Shown here one piece after another: positions 1 through 8,767 of a stretch of 64,000 nucleotides of DNA. A program made the position numbers and the translations under genes. The notes beneath the pieces are model-generated. The model was not told the DNA's origin. It worked only from the letters and a program-made list of their open reading frames with translations, and did no database searches. The number at the start of each line of letters is the position of its first letter. Position 1 is the first letter of the stretch. Origin of the DNA: Pseudomonas citri (lineage in GTDB: Bacteria; Pseudomonadota; Gammaproteobacteria; Pseudomonadales; Pseudomonadaceae); NCBI RefSeq assembly GCF_025336485.1, contig NZ_JAODAB010000001.1, positions 248,001 to 312,000 on the forward strand. The letters run 5' to 3'.

Positions 1-17
1 CGATCAAGTACTTGCAT
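1..17 (-). CDS. First codons of the next gene in the chemosensory operon (partial)
   Basis: A GAGAGG ribosome-binding sequence on the minus strand sits six bases before an ATG at 17, and the reading frame M-Q-V-L-D-R runs off the window edge. Related Pseudomonas clusters carry cheR, cheD and cheB after the last receptor, so a CheR methyltransferase is the most likely product. Only five to six codons are visible, so this identity is an inference from context. Confidence 0.3.
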
Positions 18-141
18 AGGTGGCCTCTCGGCGCATTTGGAGGGAATTCGCAGGGCTTGGACCCGCAGCGCTGTGCAGGGTGAAGAAGCTCATCAGTTGT
101 TGCAGTTGCTCAGCCTGGCCGCTCATTTCCTCGGCGGTGGC
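4..141 (-). pseudogene. C-terminal remnant of a methyl-accepting chemotaxis protein
   Basis: Immediately after, and in the same frame as, the stop of the membrane-CheW gene (148-1041), the minus strand encodes [20 protein letters not shown], then about 25 unrelated residues and a TGA at 4-6. That block is the final receptor-helix segment of the intact receptors at 1060-3615 and 4191-5834. No start codon, ribosome-binding site or upstream signalling domain belongs to it. It looks like what is left of a third receptor whose front was deleted, possibly by recombination between the near-identical receptor genes here. It may alternatively be read-through sequence of the CheW gene. Confidence 0.65.
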
Positions 142-147
142 GAATAC

Positions 148-1041
148 TCATGTCGGCACCTCTTGCTGTTCGACAGGACGCGGTTGCGTACGCAGCCCCA
201 CGGACCCGCTTGCCAGCAGGAGCCGCTCGATGTCCAGCAACATCACTCGATGGCTGCTGACCAGGGTGGTCCCCAGAATGAACCCGGCGCCCGAGGTTGC
301 AGGCGCTTCTATCTGCCCCCAGGGAATGTCGAGGATCCTGCCGACCGCATCGGGCACCAGGCCGACCCTTTGCCAATGATCACCTACCGGTACTTCGACG
401 ATGATGATATGGGTGCTTGCCCCGATCTTGACGGGGCGTCCGCCGAAGTGGAGCCCCAGGTCAATCACCGGCACCAGGGAACTGCCCAACCTGATCGCCC
501 TACGCGCCGGTAATGACTGGCCTGGTCTGGGCATGAGCTGGGTGGCCTCCATGAGCGTGTGCACATTCAACATGCTCACCGCGAACGCCGTGCCGTCGAC
601 AACCAGCGAAAGGTACTGGCTGTCGAGTGTCGTATCGTTGATCGCCAACGGCGAATCGACGACGGCATGGGTGAGCGCCTGGCTTCTCTCCAGCATGTGC
701 GTGGTCAAATCCGCCAGGTGCTGCATCTTGTCCGCGAGTTGGGCAAAATCCTGCGTCCGGCTCGCGTTGTGTTTCGCCTCGATGGACGAGTTGTGCAGCG
801 GCTCTGGCTCGAGGCAGGCAACCTCGGCCGGTGGCTCGACCAGCGTACTCGGGCGGATGTCGATGGCTGCCGGGGTCAGTACCAGAATGACCAGCATCAC
901 GATACAGGGCACCCACGCCAGCCATAGCCAGTACGGCAATCCAATCCAATCGATGAGTACAGCCGGTGCAACCAGCAGCACCAGCGTGGCACAACCCCAG
1001 CCGAATCTGGCACCCGGCGTCAGGTCTTTAAAACGCTTCAT
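148..1041 (-). CDS. Membrane-anchored CheW-domain protein
   Basis: 297 residues. Residues ~13-60 form two hydrophobic segments (a membrane hairpin), followed by a linker with an amphipathic stretch (~90-130) and a CheW-like domain from ~140 to 285, recognisable by SLVVDGTAFAVSM, SLVPVIDLGLHFGG and SSHRVMLLDIERLLL. CheW normally is a soluble ~160-residue adaptor between receptor and CheA; fixing it to the membrane is unusual. It lies 18 bp after the receptor at 1060-3615, mirroring the receptor-CheW pair at 3662-5834, so it probably docks CheA to that receptor. Its stop is followed in frame by a receptor tail fragment, so the gene may be a rearranged product. The CheW assignment is firm; the functional reading is inference. 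Confidence 0.85.
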   Translation of the reverse strand: MKRFKDLTPGARFGWGCATLVLLVAPAVLIDWIGLPYWLWLAWVPCIVMLVILVLTPAAIDIRPSTLVEPPAEVACLEPEPLHNSSIEAKHNASRTQDFAQLADKMQHLADLTTHMLERSQALTHAVVDSPLAINDTTLDSQYLSLVVDGTAFAVSMLNVHTLMEATQLMPRPGQSLPARRAIRLGSSLVPVIDLGLHFGGRPVKIGASTHIIIVEVPVGDHWQRVGLVPDAVGRILDIPWGQIEAPATSGAGFILGTTLVSSHRVMLLDIERLLLASGSVGLRTQPRPVEQQEVPT

Positions 1042-1059
1042 TGCAGATGTACACCTTGA

Positions 1060-3615
1060 TTATTCCTGAAAGCGCACGAAGCCCGCGGGCAGGGTCACAC
1101 CACGCGTGCCGAGCACCCTGCCGACCGCCGCGGCGGTGACGGGTTTGTTCAGGGTCGCGGCAGGTGCGGCCATACGCTCGTCGTCATCCTGATTCGTCAG
1201 GCTGAAGAAGCTCATCCGCTGTTGCAGTTGCTCGGCCTGACCGCGCATCTGCTCGGCGGTGGCGGCCAGTTCCTCGGAAGCCGAGGCGTTCTGCTGGGTG
1301 ATCTGGTTGAGCTGGTTCATCGCCGTGTTGATCTGGTTGACGCCGGTGGACTGCTCCTCGGAGGCTGCGGAAATTTCCTGCACCAGATCGCTGGTCTTGG
1401 CGATGCCGGGCACGATTTCGTCGAGCAGGCTGCCGGCGCGTTCGGCCAGCGCCACCGAGCCCTTGGCCACTTCGCCGATTTCCTGGGCCGCGACCTGGCT
1501 GCGCTCGGCCAGCTTGCGTACCTCGGCGGCAACCACGGCAAAGCCCTTGCCGTGCTCACCAGCGCGGGCGGCTTCGATGGCGGCGTTGAGCGCCAGCAGG
1601 TTGGTCTGGTAGGCGATGTCGTCGATGATGCCGATCTTCTCGGCGATGCTCTTCATCGCACTGACCGTGTCCTTGACCGCCTCCCCGCCTTCGACCGCCT
1701 GCCGCGCGGCATTGCCGGCCATGCCGTCAGTGACCCGCGCGTTCTCGCTGTTCTGTTCGATGGAGGCGGACATCTGCTCCACCGACGCGGAGGTTTCCTC
1801 GACACTGACAGCCTGCTCGCTGGCAGCCTGACTCATGGACAGTGCAGTGGAGCTGACCTCCTCACTGGCCGACGCGATATGGCCGGTGGTGCTGTTGACC
1901 TCGCCGATGATGCTCGAGAGCGTGGCGATGGTGTTATTGACCGCGCTCTTGAGGGCTTCGAACGTGCCCTGATACTCCTTGTCGATCCCCTGGGTCAGAT
2001 CCCCCCGTTCCAGGCCATTGAGCACGCGCAGTACATCCTTGAGGGCATTGTCGGCGGTGCTCACGATCTGGTTCATGCCTTCGGCGACCAGCTTGTAGAA
2101 ACCGCTCTTGTCCTCACTGGCCACCCGGCCCGAGAAGTCACCCGCGGCCGCGGCCGCGACCACCTTGACGATTTCCTGTTCGGCGTTCACTTCCGAAGTC
2201 CGGTCGATCCATTCCAACACTGTGCCCAGACGCTCGCCGGCAGGGTTGTAGATCGGGCTGGCGCTGAGCCTGAAAACCATGTCGCCGACCGGCACCTGGG
2301 CGACGTGGGTGCCGCGCAAGCTGCTCAAGAGGTTGCGCTGATGGCTGGGGTTCTTGTGGAAGATGTCGAAGTTCGCGCCGATGATCCTGTCGGCGCTGAA
2401 CTGCGGCAGCACCTTGCGCATGTTGGCTTCGGATGAGCGCATCAGGGCTTCGGTGGAACGGTTCATGTAGCGGATGATGCCGTCGTTGTCGGCCATCATC
2501 ACGTTGACCGACGCATTGTCCAGGGTGGTCTTGAGGTTGGTCGCGACATCGGCGGCGGCAGCGGCGCTCTTCAACTGCTGACGCGTGGTTTCGATGGCCT
2601 CGTTGATGAAAGCCTTCTTGCCGGGCAACTGTTCCAGGAACACATCGAGGTTACCGTTGCCCAGTTCCTTGACGCATTGCATGGCCTTCTGCTTGGCGGC
2701 GATGTGGCCGCGCACCATGGTGTTGACGCCTTCGGCCATGTCCTTGTAGGCACCGCGGTACTGGGTGGCATCGACCATCACATCGATATCGCCCTTGTCG
2801 TGTTCGGCGGACATCCGGTTCATTTCGGCCATCAGGGTCTGCAACCCCGTGCAGGCGCGCTGGATGGCGTTGTTCAGCAAACCGGTCTCGTCACGACGGT
2901 CACTGCTGCTGCCCTTGCTCAAATTGCCATCGGCGAGGCGATTGGCGGCACTCATGACCTCGTGCAGCGGGCGGGTGATCGAGCGAGTGATGATGAACGC
3001 GATCAAGCCGCCCAGCACGATGACAGACCCCAGCAGGGCGAGCATCACCTGGACGCTGCGGCTGTAGTTGTGCGCGGACTGTCCGACGACCTCCTCGGTT
3101 TTGCGTTGCTGGTAAGCCATCATCGCGTCGAGCGTCCTGAACAGCTCATCCTGCGCCGCCGTCACCTCGCCTGTCAGGACGTTGACGGCCTCTTCATGCT
3201 GGTTCTCGGCAGCCAGTTTCAAGGCCTTGTCCAGCAGCGGCACCGCACTCTGGAACCGCGCACGGATCTCGGCCGAGATCTGTTTGGCTTCGTCCGTGGA
3301 CACGTCGCCTTCCATTTCACCGAGCACCTTGTCGAACGTACCGCGGGCGACCCGCAGGCGTTCGTTGTCGTTGAGGATACGCTGCGGATCGCGGGTCAGA
3401 ATGATGTCGCGGCTGGTACGGGCGACGATGTTCATCTGGTTGCGCAGCGTGGAGACCTGCAGGATGCGGTTCATGCGCAGGCTGGAAACTTCGTCGAGGT
3501 CGCTCTTGATGTCTTGCATGCTCTGGATACCCATATAGGCGAGCATGGCGGTAAGGATCAGCACAGCGGTGAAACCCAGGGTCAGACGAACGCCGACACG
3601 CATATTCTTGAACAT
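1060..3615 (-). CDS. Methyl-accepting chemotaxis protein (4HB-HAMP-PAS-HAMP-signalling)
   Basis: 851 residues from the ATG at 3615, chosen over the ATG six bases upstream because GGA lies six bases before it. Order: N-terminal TM (~8-30), four-helix-bundle periplasmic domain, second TM (~190-212), HAMP, a cytoplasmic PAS domain (~365-470, [19 protein letters not shown]), a further HAMP-like segment, then the receptor signalling domain with the conserved hairpin tip [20 protein letters not shown] and [20 protein letters not shown]. The protein ends in GFVRFQE, shared with the receptor at 4191-5834. It sits in a che operon with its own CheA, CheW and CheY. The sensed ligand cannot be read from the sequence; the PAS domain shows no cofactor signature I can name. 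Confidence 0.93.
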   Translation of the reverse strand: MFKNMRVGVRLTLGFTAVLILTAMLAYMGIQSMQDIKSDLDEVSSLRMNRILQVSTLRNQMNIVARTSRDIILTRDPQRILNDNERLRVARGTFDKVLGEMEGDVSTDEAKQISAEIRARFQSAVPLLDKALKLAAENQHEEAVNVLTGEVTAAQDELFRTLDAMMAYQQRKTEEVVGQSAHNYSRSVQVMLALLGSVIVLGGLIAFIITRSITRPLHEVMSAANRLADGNLSKGSSSDRRDETGLLNNAIQRACTGLQTLMAEMNRMSAEHDKGDIDVMVDATQYRGAYKDMAEGVNTMVRGHIAAKQKAMQCVKELGNGNLDVFLEQLPGKKAFINEAIETTRQQLKSAAAAADVATNLKTTLDNASVNVMMADNDGIIRYMNRSTEALMRSSEANMRKVLPQFSADRIIGANFDIFHKNPSHQRNLLSSLRGTHVAQVPVGDMVFRLSASPIYNPAGERLGTVLEWIDRTSEVNAEQEIVKVVAAAAAGDFSGRVASEDKSGFYKLVAEGMNQIVSTADNALKDVLRVLNGLERGDLTQGIDKEYQGTFEALKSAVNNTIATLSSIIGEVNSTTGHIASASEEVSSTALSMSQAASEQAVSVEETSASVEQMSASIEQNSENARVTDGMAGNAARQAVEGGEAVKDTVSAMKSIAEKIGIIDDIAYQTNLLALNAAIEAARAGEHGKGFAVVAAEVRKLAERSQVAAQEIGEVAKGSVALAERAGSLLDEIVPGIAKTSDLVQEISAASEEQSTGVNQINTAMNQLNQITQQNASASEELAATAEQMRGQAEQLQQRMSFFSLTNQDDDERMAAPAATLNKPVTAAAVGRVLGTRGVTLPAGFVRFQE

Positions 3616-3661
3616 GGTCATTCCATTTCTAAGTGGCAGGAAACGCTAACGGGGTGTCGCC

Positions 3662-4186
3662 TTACTCGTTGGGTGTCGGGCTTTCGGCGACCTGGGCCAG
3701 CACGGCGAGTTCGTCAACCGAAAGCACCCGGCCGATGTCCAGCAGGATGACGAAGCGGCCGCCGACCTTGCCCATGCCCTGGATGAAATCGGTCCGGATA
3801 TGGGCGCCGAAGGCCGGCGGCGGCTCGATCTGCGCCGGGGCGATTTCCAGCACCTCGTTCACCGCGTCCACCAGCACACCGATCACCTGTTGTTCATCGG
3901 CGTGGTCCACTTCCAGGATGACAATGCAGGTGCGTCGGCCGACTTCGGTCTGCCGGCCACCGAAGCGCGCACCGAGATCGATCACTGGCACCACCGCGCC
4001 ACGCAGGTTGATCACGCCACGGATGCTCGGCGGCATCATCGGCACGCCAGTGAGCTGGCCGTACTCGATGATTTCCTTGACGCTGAGCGTCCCCACGGCG
4101 AATGTTTCGCCGGCCAGGGTGAAGGTCAGGTACTGCCGGGTTTCCGGCACGTTGTCGGGGCTTTTCATCTTGTTCGAGAGGCTCAT
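3662..4186 (-). CDS. cheW: Chemotaxis adaptor CheW
   Basis: 174 residues from the ATG at 4186, four bases after the stop of the upstream receptor; the longer open frame would start inside that receptor. The CheW fold is visible from TRQYLTFTLAGETFAVGTLSVKEIIEYG through RGVINLRGAVVPVIDLGARFGG to a C-terminal FVILLDIGRVLS. Length is normal for CheW, which bridges receptors to CheA in signalling arrays. The order receptor-cheW is repeated twice in this operon, so this soluble CheW probably serves the receptor at 4191-5834. Confidence 0.93.
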   Translation of the reverse strand: MSLSNKMKSPDNVPETRQYLTFTLAGETFAVGTLSVKEIIEYGQLTGVPMMPPSIRGVINLRGAVVPVIDLGARFGGRQTEVGRRTCIVILEVDHADEQQVIGVLVDAVNEVLEIAPAQIEPPPAFGAHIRTDFIQGMGKVGGRFVILLDIGRVLSVDELAVLAQVAESPTPNE

Positions 4187-4190
4187 GGCA

Positions 4191-5834
4191 TCACTCCTGG
4201 AAACGGACGAAGCCGGCCGGCACGGCCGCTTCGCGCAGGTGGGCGGTCGCCTTGCCCGGCACCGACGCAGACGCAATCGCGGTCGGCTTGCTGCGGTTGT
4301 TGCGCTCGCTTTCGCCATTGCCAGCGAGGCTGAAGAAGCTCATCAGTTGTTGCAGCTGCTCGGCCTGGCCGCTCATCTCTTCGGCGGTGGCGGCCAGTTC
4401 CTCGGAAGCCGAGGCGTTCTGCTGGGTGATCTGGTTGAGCTGATTCATCGCCGTATTGATCTGGCTGGCCCCGCTGGACTGCTCTTCGGAGGCAGCGGCG
4501 ATTTCCTGCACCAGGTCGCTGGTCTTGGCGATACCGGGCACGATTTCGTCGAGCAGGCTGCCGGCGCGTTCGGCCAACGCCACCGAGTTCTTGGCGACTT
4601 CGCCGATTTCCTGGGCCGCGACCTGGCTGCGCTCGGCCAGCTTGCGCACCTCGGCGGCGACCACGGCAAAGCCCTTGCCGTGCTCGCCGGCGCGGGCGGC
4701 TTCGATGGCGGCGTTGAGCGCCAGCAGATTGGTCTGGTAGGCGATGTCGTCGATGATGCCGATCTTCTCGGCGATGCTCTTCATCGCCACCACCGTGTCC
4801 TTGACCGCCTCGCCACCTTCGCGGGCCTGTCTGGCGGCGTTGCCGGCCATGCCGTCGGTGACTTTGGCGTTCTCGGTATTCTGCTTGATGGAAGCGGACA
4901 TCTGCTCCACCGATGCGGAGGTTTCTTCGACGCTGGCGGCCTGTTCACTGGTGGCCTGGCTCATCGATTGCGCGGTGGCGGAGACCTCCTCCGAGGCGCT
5001 GCTCAAGGCATTGGCCGAACCACGGACCTCACCGATGATCTGCGACAGCTTGTCGACCATGCTTTTCATGGCGGCGAGCAAGCTGCCGCTATCGTTAGGG
5101 CGCAACGGAATCACCACACTGAGGTCGCCATCGGCAATACGCTGGGTAATGTCGGCGGCGAATTGCGGCTCACCGCCCAACTGCCGGACCAGGCTGCGGG
5201 TTATCCAGAGAGCCAGCGCAATGCCAAAGATCAACGCCCCGCCGAGCAGGGTAAAAGAAATGAGGCGCGTGCGGTCGTATTCGCTTTGCTCCTGTTTATC
5301 GTTATCCGAGAAGGAGGCTTCCTGCAGCTCGATCATGTCGCTGATCAGCTTGGCGTAATCCGCTTGTGCCCGCTCCAGGTCTCCATAAAGTACCTCGGTG
5401 GCCTGCCCCTTCTGGTTGGCGAATGCCAGCTCCACAAGGCGATCCACGTTCTGGTTATAGCTCACACGGGCGCTTTTTATATCGCGGAACAGGTCCTGTT
5501 CCTGGCGGTTGTCCAACAGTTTTTCCAGGGTGTCCATCCGCCCGGACTGCTCCTTGCGGATCGCCAGATAACGATCGCGCAGCGGCTTGAGCTGTTGTTC
5601 GTCGGTCTTGAGGATCAGGTCACGCAGCGTGGTGCTGGTATCGATCATGCCGTTGTTCAGTTCGTTGCTGACCTGGACCTTCGGATAGGCATTGCCGGTG
5701 ATGTCGTCCACGATCATGTGCACGTTGAACAGACCGCTCATGCTGCTGAGAGCCAGCATCAACATCATCAAAAGCATACCGGCATAGCCCAAACCCAGTT
5801 TGGTGCCGACCTTCATACCGGAAGAAGTGCTCAT
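4191..5834 (-). CDS. Methyl-accepting chemotaxis protein (4HB type)
   Basis: 547 residues. TM1 at ~12-33, a four-helix-bundle ligand domain (~34-190), TM2 (~193-212, [20 protein letters not shown]), HAMP, then a full signalling domain with [20 protein letters not shown]. The tail ends in GFVRFQE like the receptor at 1060-3615. About 550 bp encoding the signalling tip is nearly identical in DNA to that receptor, suggesting recent duplication or gene conversion. It overlaps nothing and is followed after four bases by cheW, so both are likely translationally coupled. The ligand is unknown. Confidence 0.93.
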   Translation of the reverse strand: MSTSSGMKVGTKLGLGYAGMLLMMLMLALSSMSGLFNVHMIVDDITGNAYPKVQVSNELNNGMIDTSTTLRDLILKTDEQQLKPLRDRYLAIRKEQSGRMDTLEKLLDNRQEQDLFRDIKSARVSYNQNVDRLVELAFANQKGQATEVLYGDLERAQADYAKLISDMIELQEASFSDNDKQEQSEYDRTRLISFTLLGGALIFGIALALWITRSLVRQLGGEPQFAADITQRIADGDLSVVIPLRPNDSGSLLAAMKSMVDKLSQIIGEVRGSANALSSASEEVSATAQSMSQATSEQAASVEETSASVEQMSASIKQNTENAKVTDGMAGNAARQAREGGEAVKDTVVAMKSIAEKIGIIDDIAYQTNLLALNAAIEAARAGEHGKGFAVVAAEVRKLAERSQVAAQEIGEVAKNSVALAERAGSLLDEIVPGIAKTSDLVQEIAAASEEQSSGASQINTAMNQLNQITQQNASASEELAATAEEMSGQAEQLQQLMSFFSLAGNGESERNNRSKPTAIASASVPGKATAHLREAAVPAGFVRFQE

Positions 5835-5889
5835 TATTGGATTCTCTTTTTATTGGAACGCTGGGGGAGATCGATACCTGTGGAGTCAC

Positions 5890-8046
5890 TCACGAACGCC
5901 AACCATCAGTGACGGCCCGCTGTCGCCTACCGACGACCTGCCTGATCAGTCCCGAGACATCCAGGATCAACGCTACTTCGCCGCTGCCAAGAATGGTGAA
6001 CCCCCCTATCCCGCCGATCTGCCCGAAAACCTTGCCCAGCGGCTTGATCACGGTCTGGAACTCACCCAACAGGCGATCCACCACGAACCCGGCGCGCTGC
6101 CCACCGAACTGCACCACCACCACGTTCTCCCGACGGGGCGGAACGCCGTCGACGGCAAACAACTCGCGCAAGCGAATGAACGGCAGTACCTCGCCACGCA
6201 GGTTGAGGTAATCGAGACCGTCGTTGGCAGGCAACTCGATGCACTCCACCACCATGTCCTGGGGAATCACGTAGCTGGCGCTGCCGACGCCGACCATGAA
6301 ACCGTCGATGATTGCCAGGGTCAGCGGCAGGCGGATGCGCAGCGTGGTGCCCTGTCCCTCGACGCTGTCCAGCTCGACGCTACCGCGCAGGGCGGTGATG
6401 TTGCGCTTGACCACGTCCATGCCGACGCCGCGACCGGAGAGGTTGCTGATCTGTTGCGCGGTGGAGAAGCCGGGTTCGAAGATCAGGTTGAAGATGTCCT
6501 TGTCGGCCAAGTGCTGGCCCTCGCTGACCAGGCCGCGCTCGACGGCCTTGGCGAGGATCCTGGTCTTGTTCAGGCCACCACCGTCGTCGGCGACCTCGAT
6601 CACGATGCTGCCGGCATCGTGGTAGGCGTTCAGGCTCAACGTGCCTTGGGCCGGTTTGCCCTGGGCCACGCGGATTTCGGCGGGCTCGATGCCATGGTCC
6701 ATGGCGTTGCGCACCAGGTGCGTGAGTGGATCGCCGATGCGCTCGACCACCGTCTTGTCGAGTTCGGTTTCACCGCCGCTGATGTCCAGGCGAATGTCCT
6801 TGCCCAGCTCCTTGGAAACGTCGCGCACCACGCGCTGAAAACGGTTGAAGGTGGAACCGATCTGCACCATGCGCAGGGTCAGTGCCGAGTCGCGTACTTC
6901 TTCCACCAGGCGAGCGAGAACGGCAGTGGCTTCTACCAGGTCGCTGGCACCGGCATTGCGGGCCGCCAGGTTGGCACCGGCACCGGCGATGATCAATTCG
7001 CCGATCAGGTTGATCAACTGGTCGAGCTTGCCGGCGTCGACACGGATCAGATTGTTGTCCTTCCTGCCGCTGTCCTTGGTCGGTGATTGCGCGTTCGACG
7101 CGGCCTCGACCACCGGCGCACGCACGGGCGCCGCTGCGATCGGCAACGACGCCACGGCCGGTTCGTGGGTGACATCGTCCTGTTCAGCGACCGAGAGCGT
7201 GCCGCAGCGAATGAGCAGAATCTCGCCCAGGCGCAGGTTCTCCTCCGGCAACGCTTGAATCAGTTGCCGGTACTGCTCGGTGTTGCTGCGCGGCGGCAGG
7301 ATGTGCACCTGGCTGTCTTCGCGAATGAACTCGAAGGCGCCCTCGATGGTGGCCTGGTCGGCATCGCTGTGCAGACCGATCTCAAAGCCCAGGTAGCAGC
7401 TCTCCGGGTCCATCTCCCCGGCATCCGGCAGGTTGTCGGTGAGGGTGGCGATGTTGCAGATACGCCCCAGCGTCGTCAGGTAGCGAATGAACGACAGCGG
7501 GTCCATGCCGTTGCGCAGCAGGTCACGGCCGAAGCGCAAGGAAATGTGCCAGTGATCGCTTTCCAACGGATCGCCACTACGCTCGTCATCAGGTTCATGT
7601 AACCGGGACGGCGAGCCCTGAGGCTCACCCGTGTTGCCCGGTGTCGAGTCGGTTACAGCGCCCAGCAGAGCGCGCAGTTCGCCCAGCAGATGGACACCAT
7701 TGCCCTGCACGGCCGGCTCTGCCCGAGTGTGGTCGGCGGCCAGCTTCACCAACACGCCGATGTGATCGCACACTTGCAGGAACAACGCGGTCAAGGCTTT
7801 ATCGAAGTGCAACTGCCGGTCGCGCACGCGGTCCAGCACGCTTTCGGCCACATGGGTGAAGGCGACGATGTCGTCCAGGCCGAACAGGCCGGCAGAGCCT
7901 TTGATGGTATGCGCCGCACGGAAAATCGCATTGATGGTATCGGGGTCGTCCGGGGCGTTCTCGATGTACAACAGCGCATCTTCCATCTGTTGCAGCAGTT
8001 CGAGGCTTTCAATGATGAAAGTCTGTTGGGCATCATCCAGGTTCAT
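5890..8046 (-). CDS. cheA: Chemotaxis histidine kinase CheA
   Basis: 718 residues. The Hpt domain at the N-terminus carries the phospho-accepting H46 in AAHTIKGSAG. A linker (~110-330) is followed by the dimerisation helices (DAGKLDQLINLIGELIIAG), the ATPase with N box HLVRNAMDHGIE and glycine boxes VADDGGG and GRGVGMDVV, and a C-terminal CheW-like regulatory domain (IDGFMVGVGSASYVIPQDMVVECIEL). It phosphorylates the CheY encoded at 8391-8759 in response to the operon's receptors. It is shorter in its linker than some CheA proteins, with a single Hpt. A STAS gene lies 13 bp upstream. Confidence 0.95.
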   Translation of the reverse strand: MNLDDAQQTFIIESLELLQQMEDALLYIENAPDDPDTINAIFRAAHTIKGSAGLFGLDDIVAFTHVAESVLDRVRDRQLHFDKALTALFLQVCDHIGVLVKLAADHTRAEPAVQGNGVHLLGELRALLGAVTDSTPGNTGEPQGSPSRLHEPDDERSGDPLESDHWHISLRFGRDLLRNGMDPLSFIRYLTTLGRICNIATLTDNLPDAGEMDPESCYLGFEIGLHSDADQATIEGAFEFIREDSQVHILPPRSNTEQYRQLIQALPEENLRLGEILLIRCGTLSVAEQDDVTHEPAVASLPIAAAPVRAPVVEAASNAQSPTKDSGRKDNNLIRVDAGKLDQLINLIGELIIAGAGANLAARNAGASDLVEATAVLARLVEEVRDSALTLRMVQIGSTFNRFQRVVRDVSKELGKDIRLDISGGETELDKTVVERIGDPLTHLVRNAMDHGIEPAEIRVAQGKPAQGTLSLNAYHDAGSIVIEVADDGGGLNKTRILAKAVERGLVSEGQHLADKDIFNLIFEPGFSTAQQISNLSGRGVGMDVVKRNITALRGSVELDSVEGQGTTLRIRLPLTLAIIDGFMVGVGSASYVIPQDMVVECIELPANDGLDYLNLRGEVLPFIRLRELFAVDGVPPRRENVVVVQFGGQRAGFVVDRLLGEFQTVIKPLGKVFGQIGGIGGFTILGSGEVALILDVSGLIRQVVGRRQRAVTDGWRS

Positions 8047-8059
8047 GGTCGCGGCCTAC

Positions 8060-8368
8060 TCACAAGCGATTCGGTTGCGGCGCAATCGCGTCGCCGAAGA
8101 ACGCGGCCATGCCGCACAGCTCGAACACTTCCAGCACCGCATGGCTGTGATTGCTCAGGCGCAACTGGCCGCTGCGGGCGGCGACGGTTTTCTTGGCCAT
8201 GATCAACAGCTGCAAGCCGGCGGTATCCAGCTCCTGCACGGCACTGAGGTCCAGTTCCAGGCTGGCGCCCTCGCTGATCAGCTCGTCCAGGCGTTTCTTC
8301 CATTGGACTGCGGTGTAGATGCTCAGCTCGCCCTCGATGGCGATACGCTGATGAACGGCGGTGTTCAT
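8060..8368 (-). CDS. STAS-domain protein
   Basis: 102 residues forming one STAS (sulfate transporter/anti-sigma antagonist) domain: N-terminal strand RIAIEGELSIYTAVQWKKRL, the core LELDLSAVQELDTAGLQLLI with the conserved position usually holding a phosphorylatable Ser or Thr (here T in DTAG), and a C-terminal helix. STAS proteins accompany CheA and CheY in several Pseudomonas accessory chemosensory clusters. Here the gene sits between cheY and cheA with gaps of 22 and 13 bp, so it is co-transcribed. Whether the threonine is phosphorylated and by which kinase is unknown; no partner anti-sigma kinase is seen nearby. Confidence 0.85.
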   Translation of the reverse strand: MNTAVHQRIAIEGELSIYTAVQWKKRLDELISEGASLELDLSAVQELDTAGLQLLIMAKKTVAARSGQLRLSNHSHAVLEVFELCGMAAFFGDAIAPQPNRL

Positions 8369-8390
8369 TGGCTTCGGACCCCGGATCGGC

Positions 8391-8759
8391 TTATGGCAGC
8401 ACGAGTTTGGAAACCGCCGTCAGCATCTGTGCCGGCTGGAAAGGCTTGACCACCCAGGCCTTGGCGCCTGCCGCCTGGCCTTCCTGTTTCTTGGCGTCGC
8501 TGACTTCGGTGGTGAGCATGATCACCGGGGTGAACTTGTAGGCCGGCAATTGCTTGGCGGCGCGAACGAAGGACAGGCCATCCATGTTCGGCATGTTCAC
8601 GTCGCTGATGATCAGGTGCAGCTTGCGACCGTCGAGTTTGTTCAGGGCGTCTTTGCCGTCGCAGGCTTCGACAGTGTCGTAGCCGGCGCCTTTGAGGGCG
8701 ATGCTGACAACCTGGCGCAGGGAGGCGGAGTTATCGACGATCATGATGGTCTTGGCCAT
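8391..8759 (-). CDS. cheY: CheY-type single-domain response regulator
   Basis: 122 residues with only a receiver domain. The acidic pocket is D9 (followed by Asn, VDN, where E. coli CheY has Asp-Asp), the phospho-acceptor is D53 in ISDVNMPNMDG, the conserved Thr is in MLTTE and the Lys in VVKPF. It has no output domain, so it acts by protein binding, either at a flagellar motor or another effector. It is the likely target of CheA (5890-8046). The preceding gene carries a CheZ-like motif, and no separate cheZ is present in the operon. Confidence 0.93.
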   Translation of the reverse strand: MAKTIMIVDNSASLRQVVSIALKGAGYDTVEACDGKDALNKLDGRKLHLIISDVNMPNMDGLSFVRAAKQLPAYKFTPVIMLTTEVSDAKKQEGQAAGAKAWVVKPFQPAQMLTAVSKLVLP

Positions 8760-8767
8760 GGGGGCTC

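Noticed and set aside
3633..5912. 759-residue plus-strand frame across the CheW and receptor genes
   Set aside because: It is antisense to well-supported che genes; its sequence is the mirror of the receptor signalling repeats.
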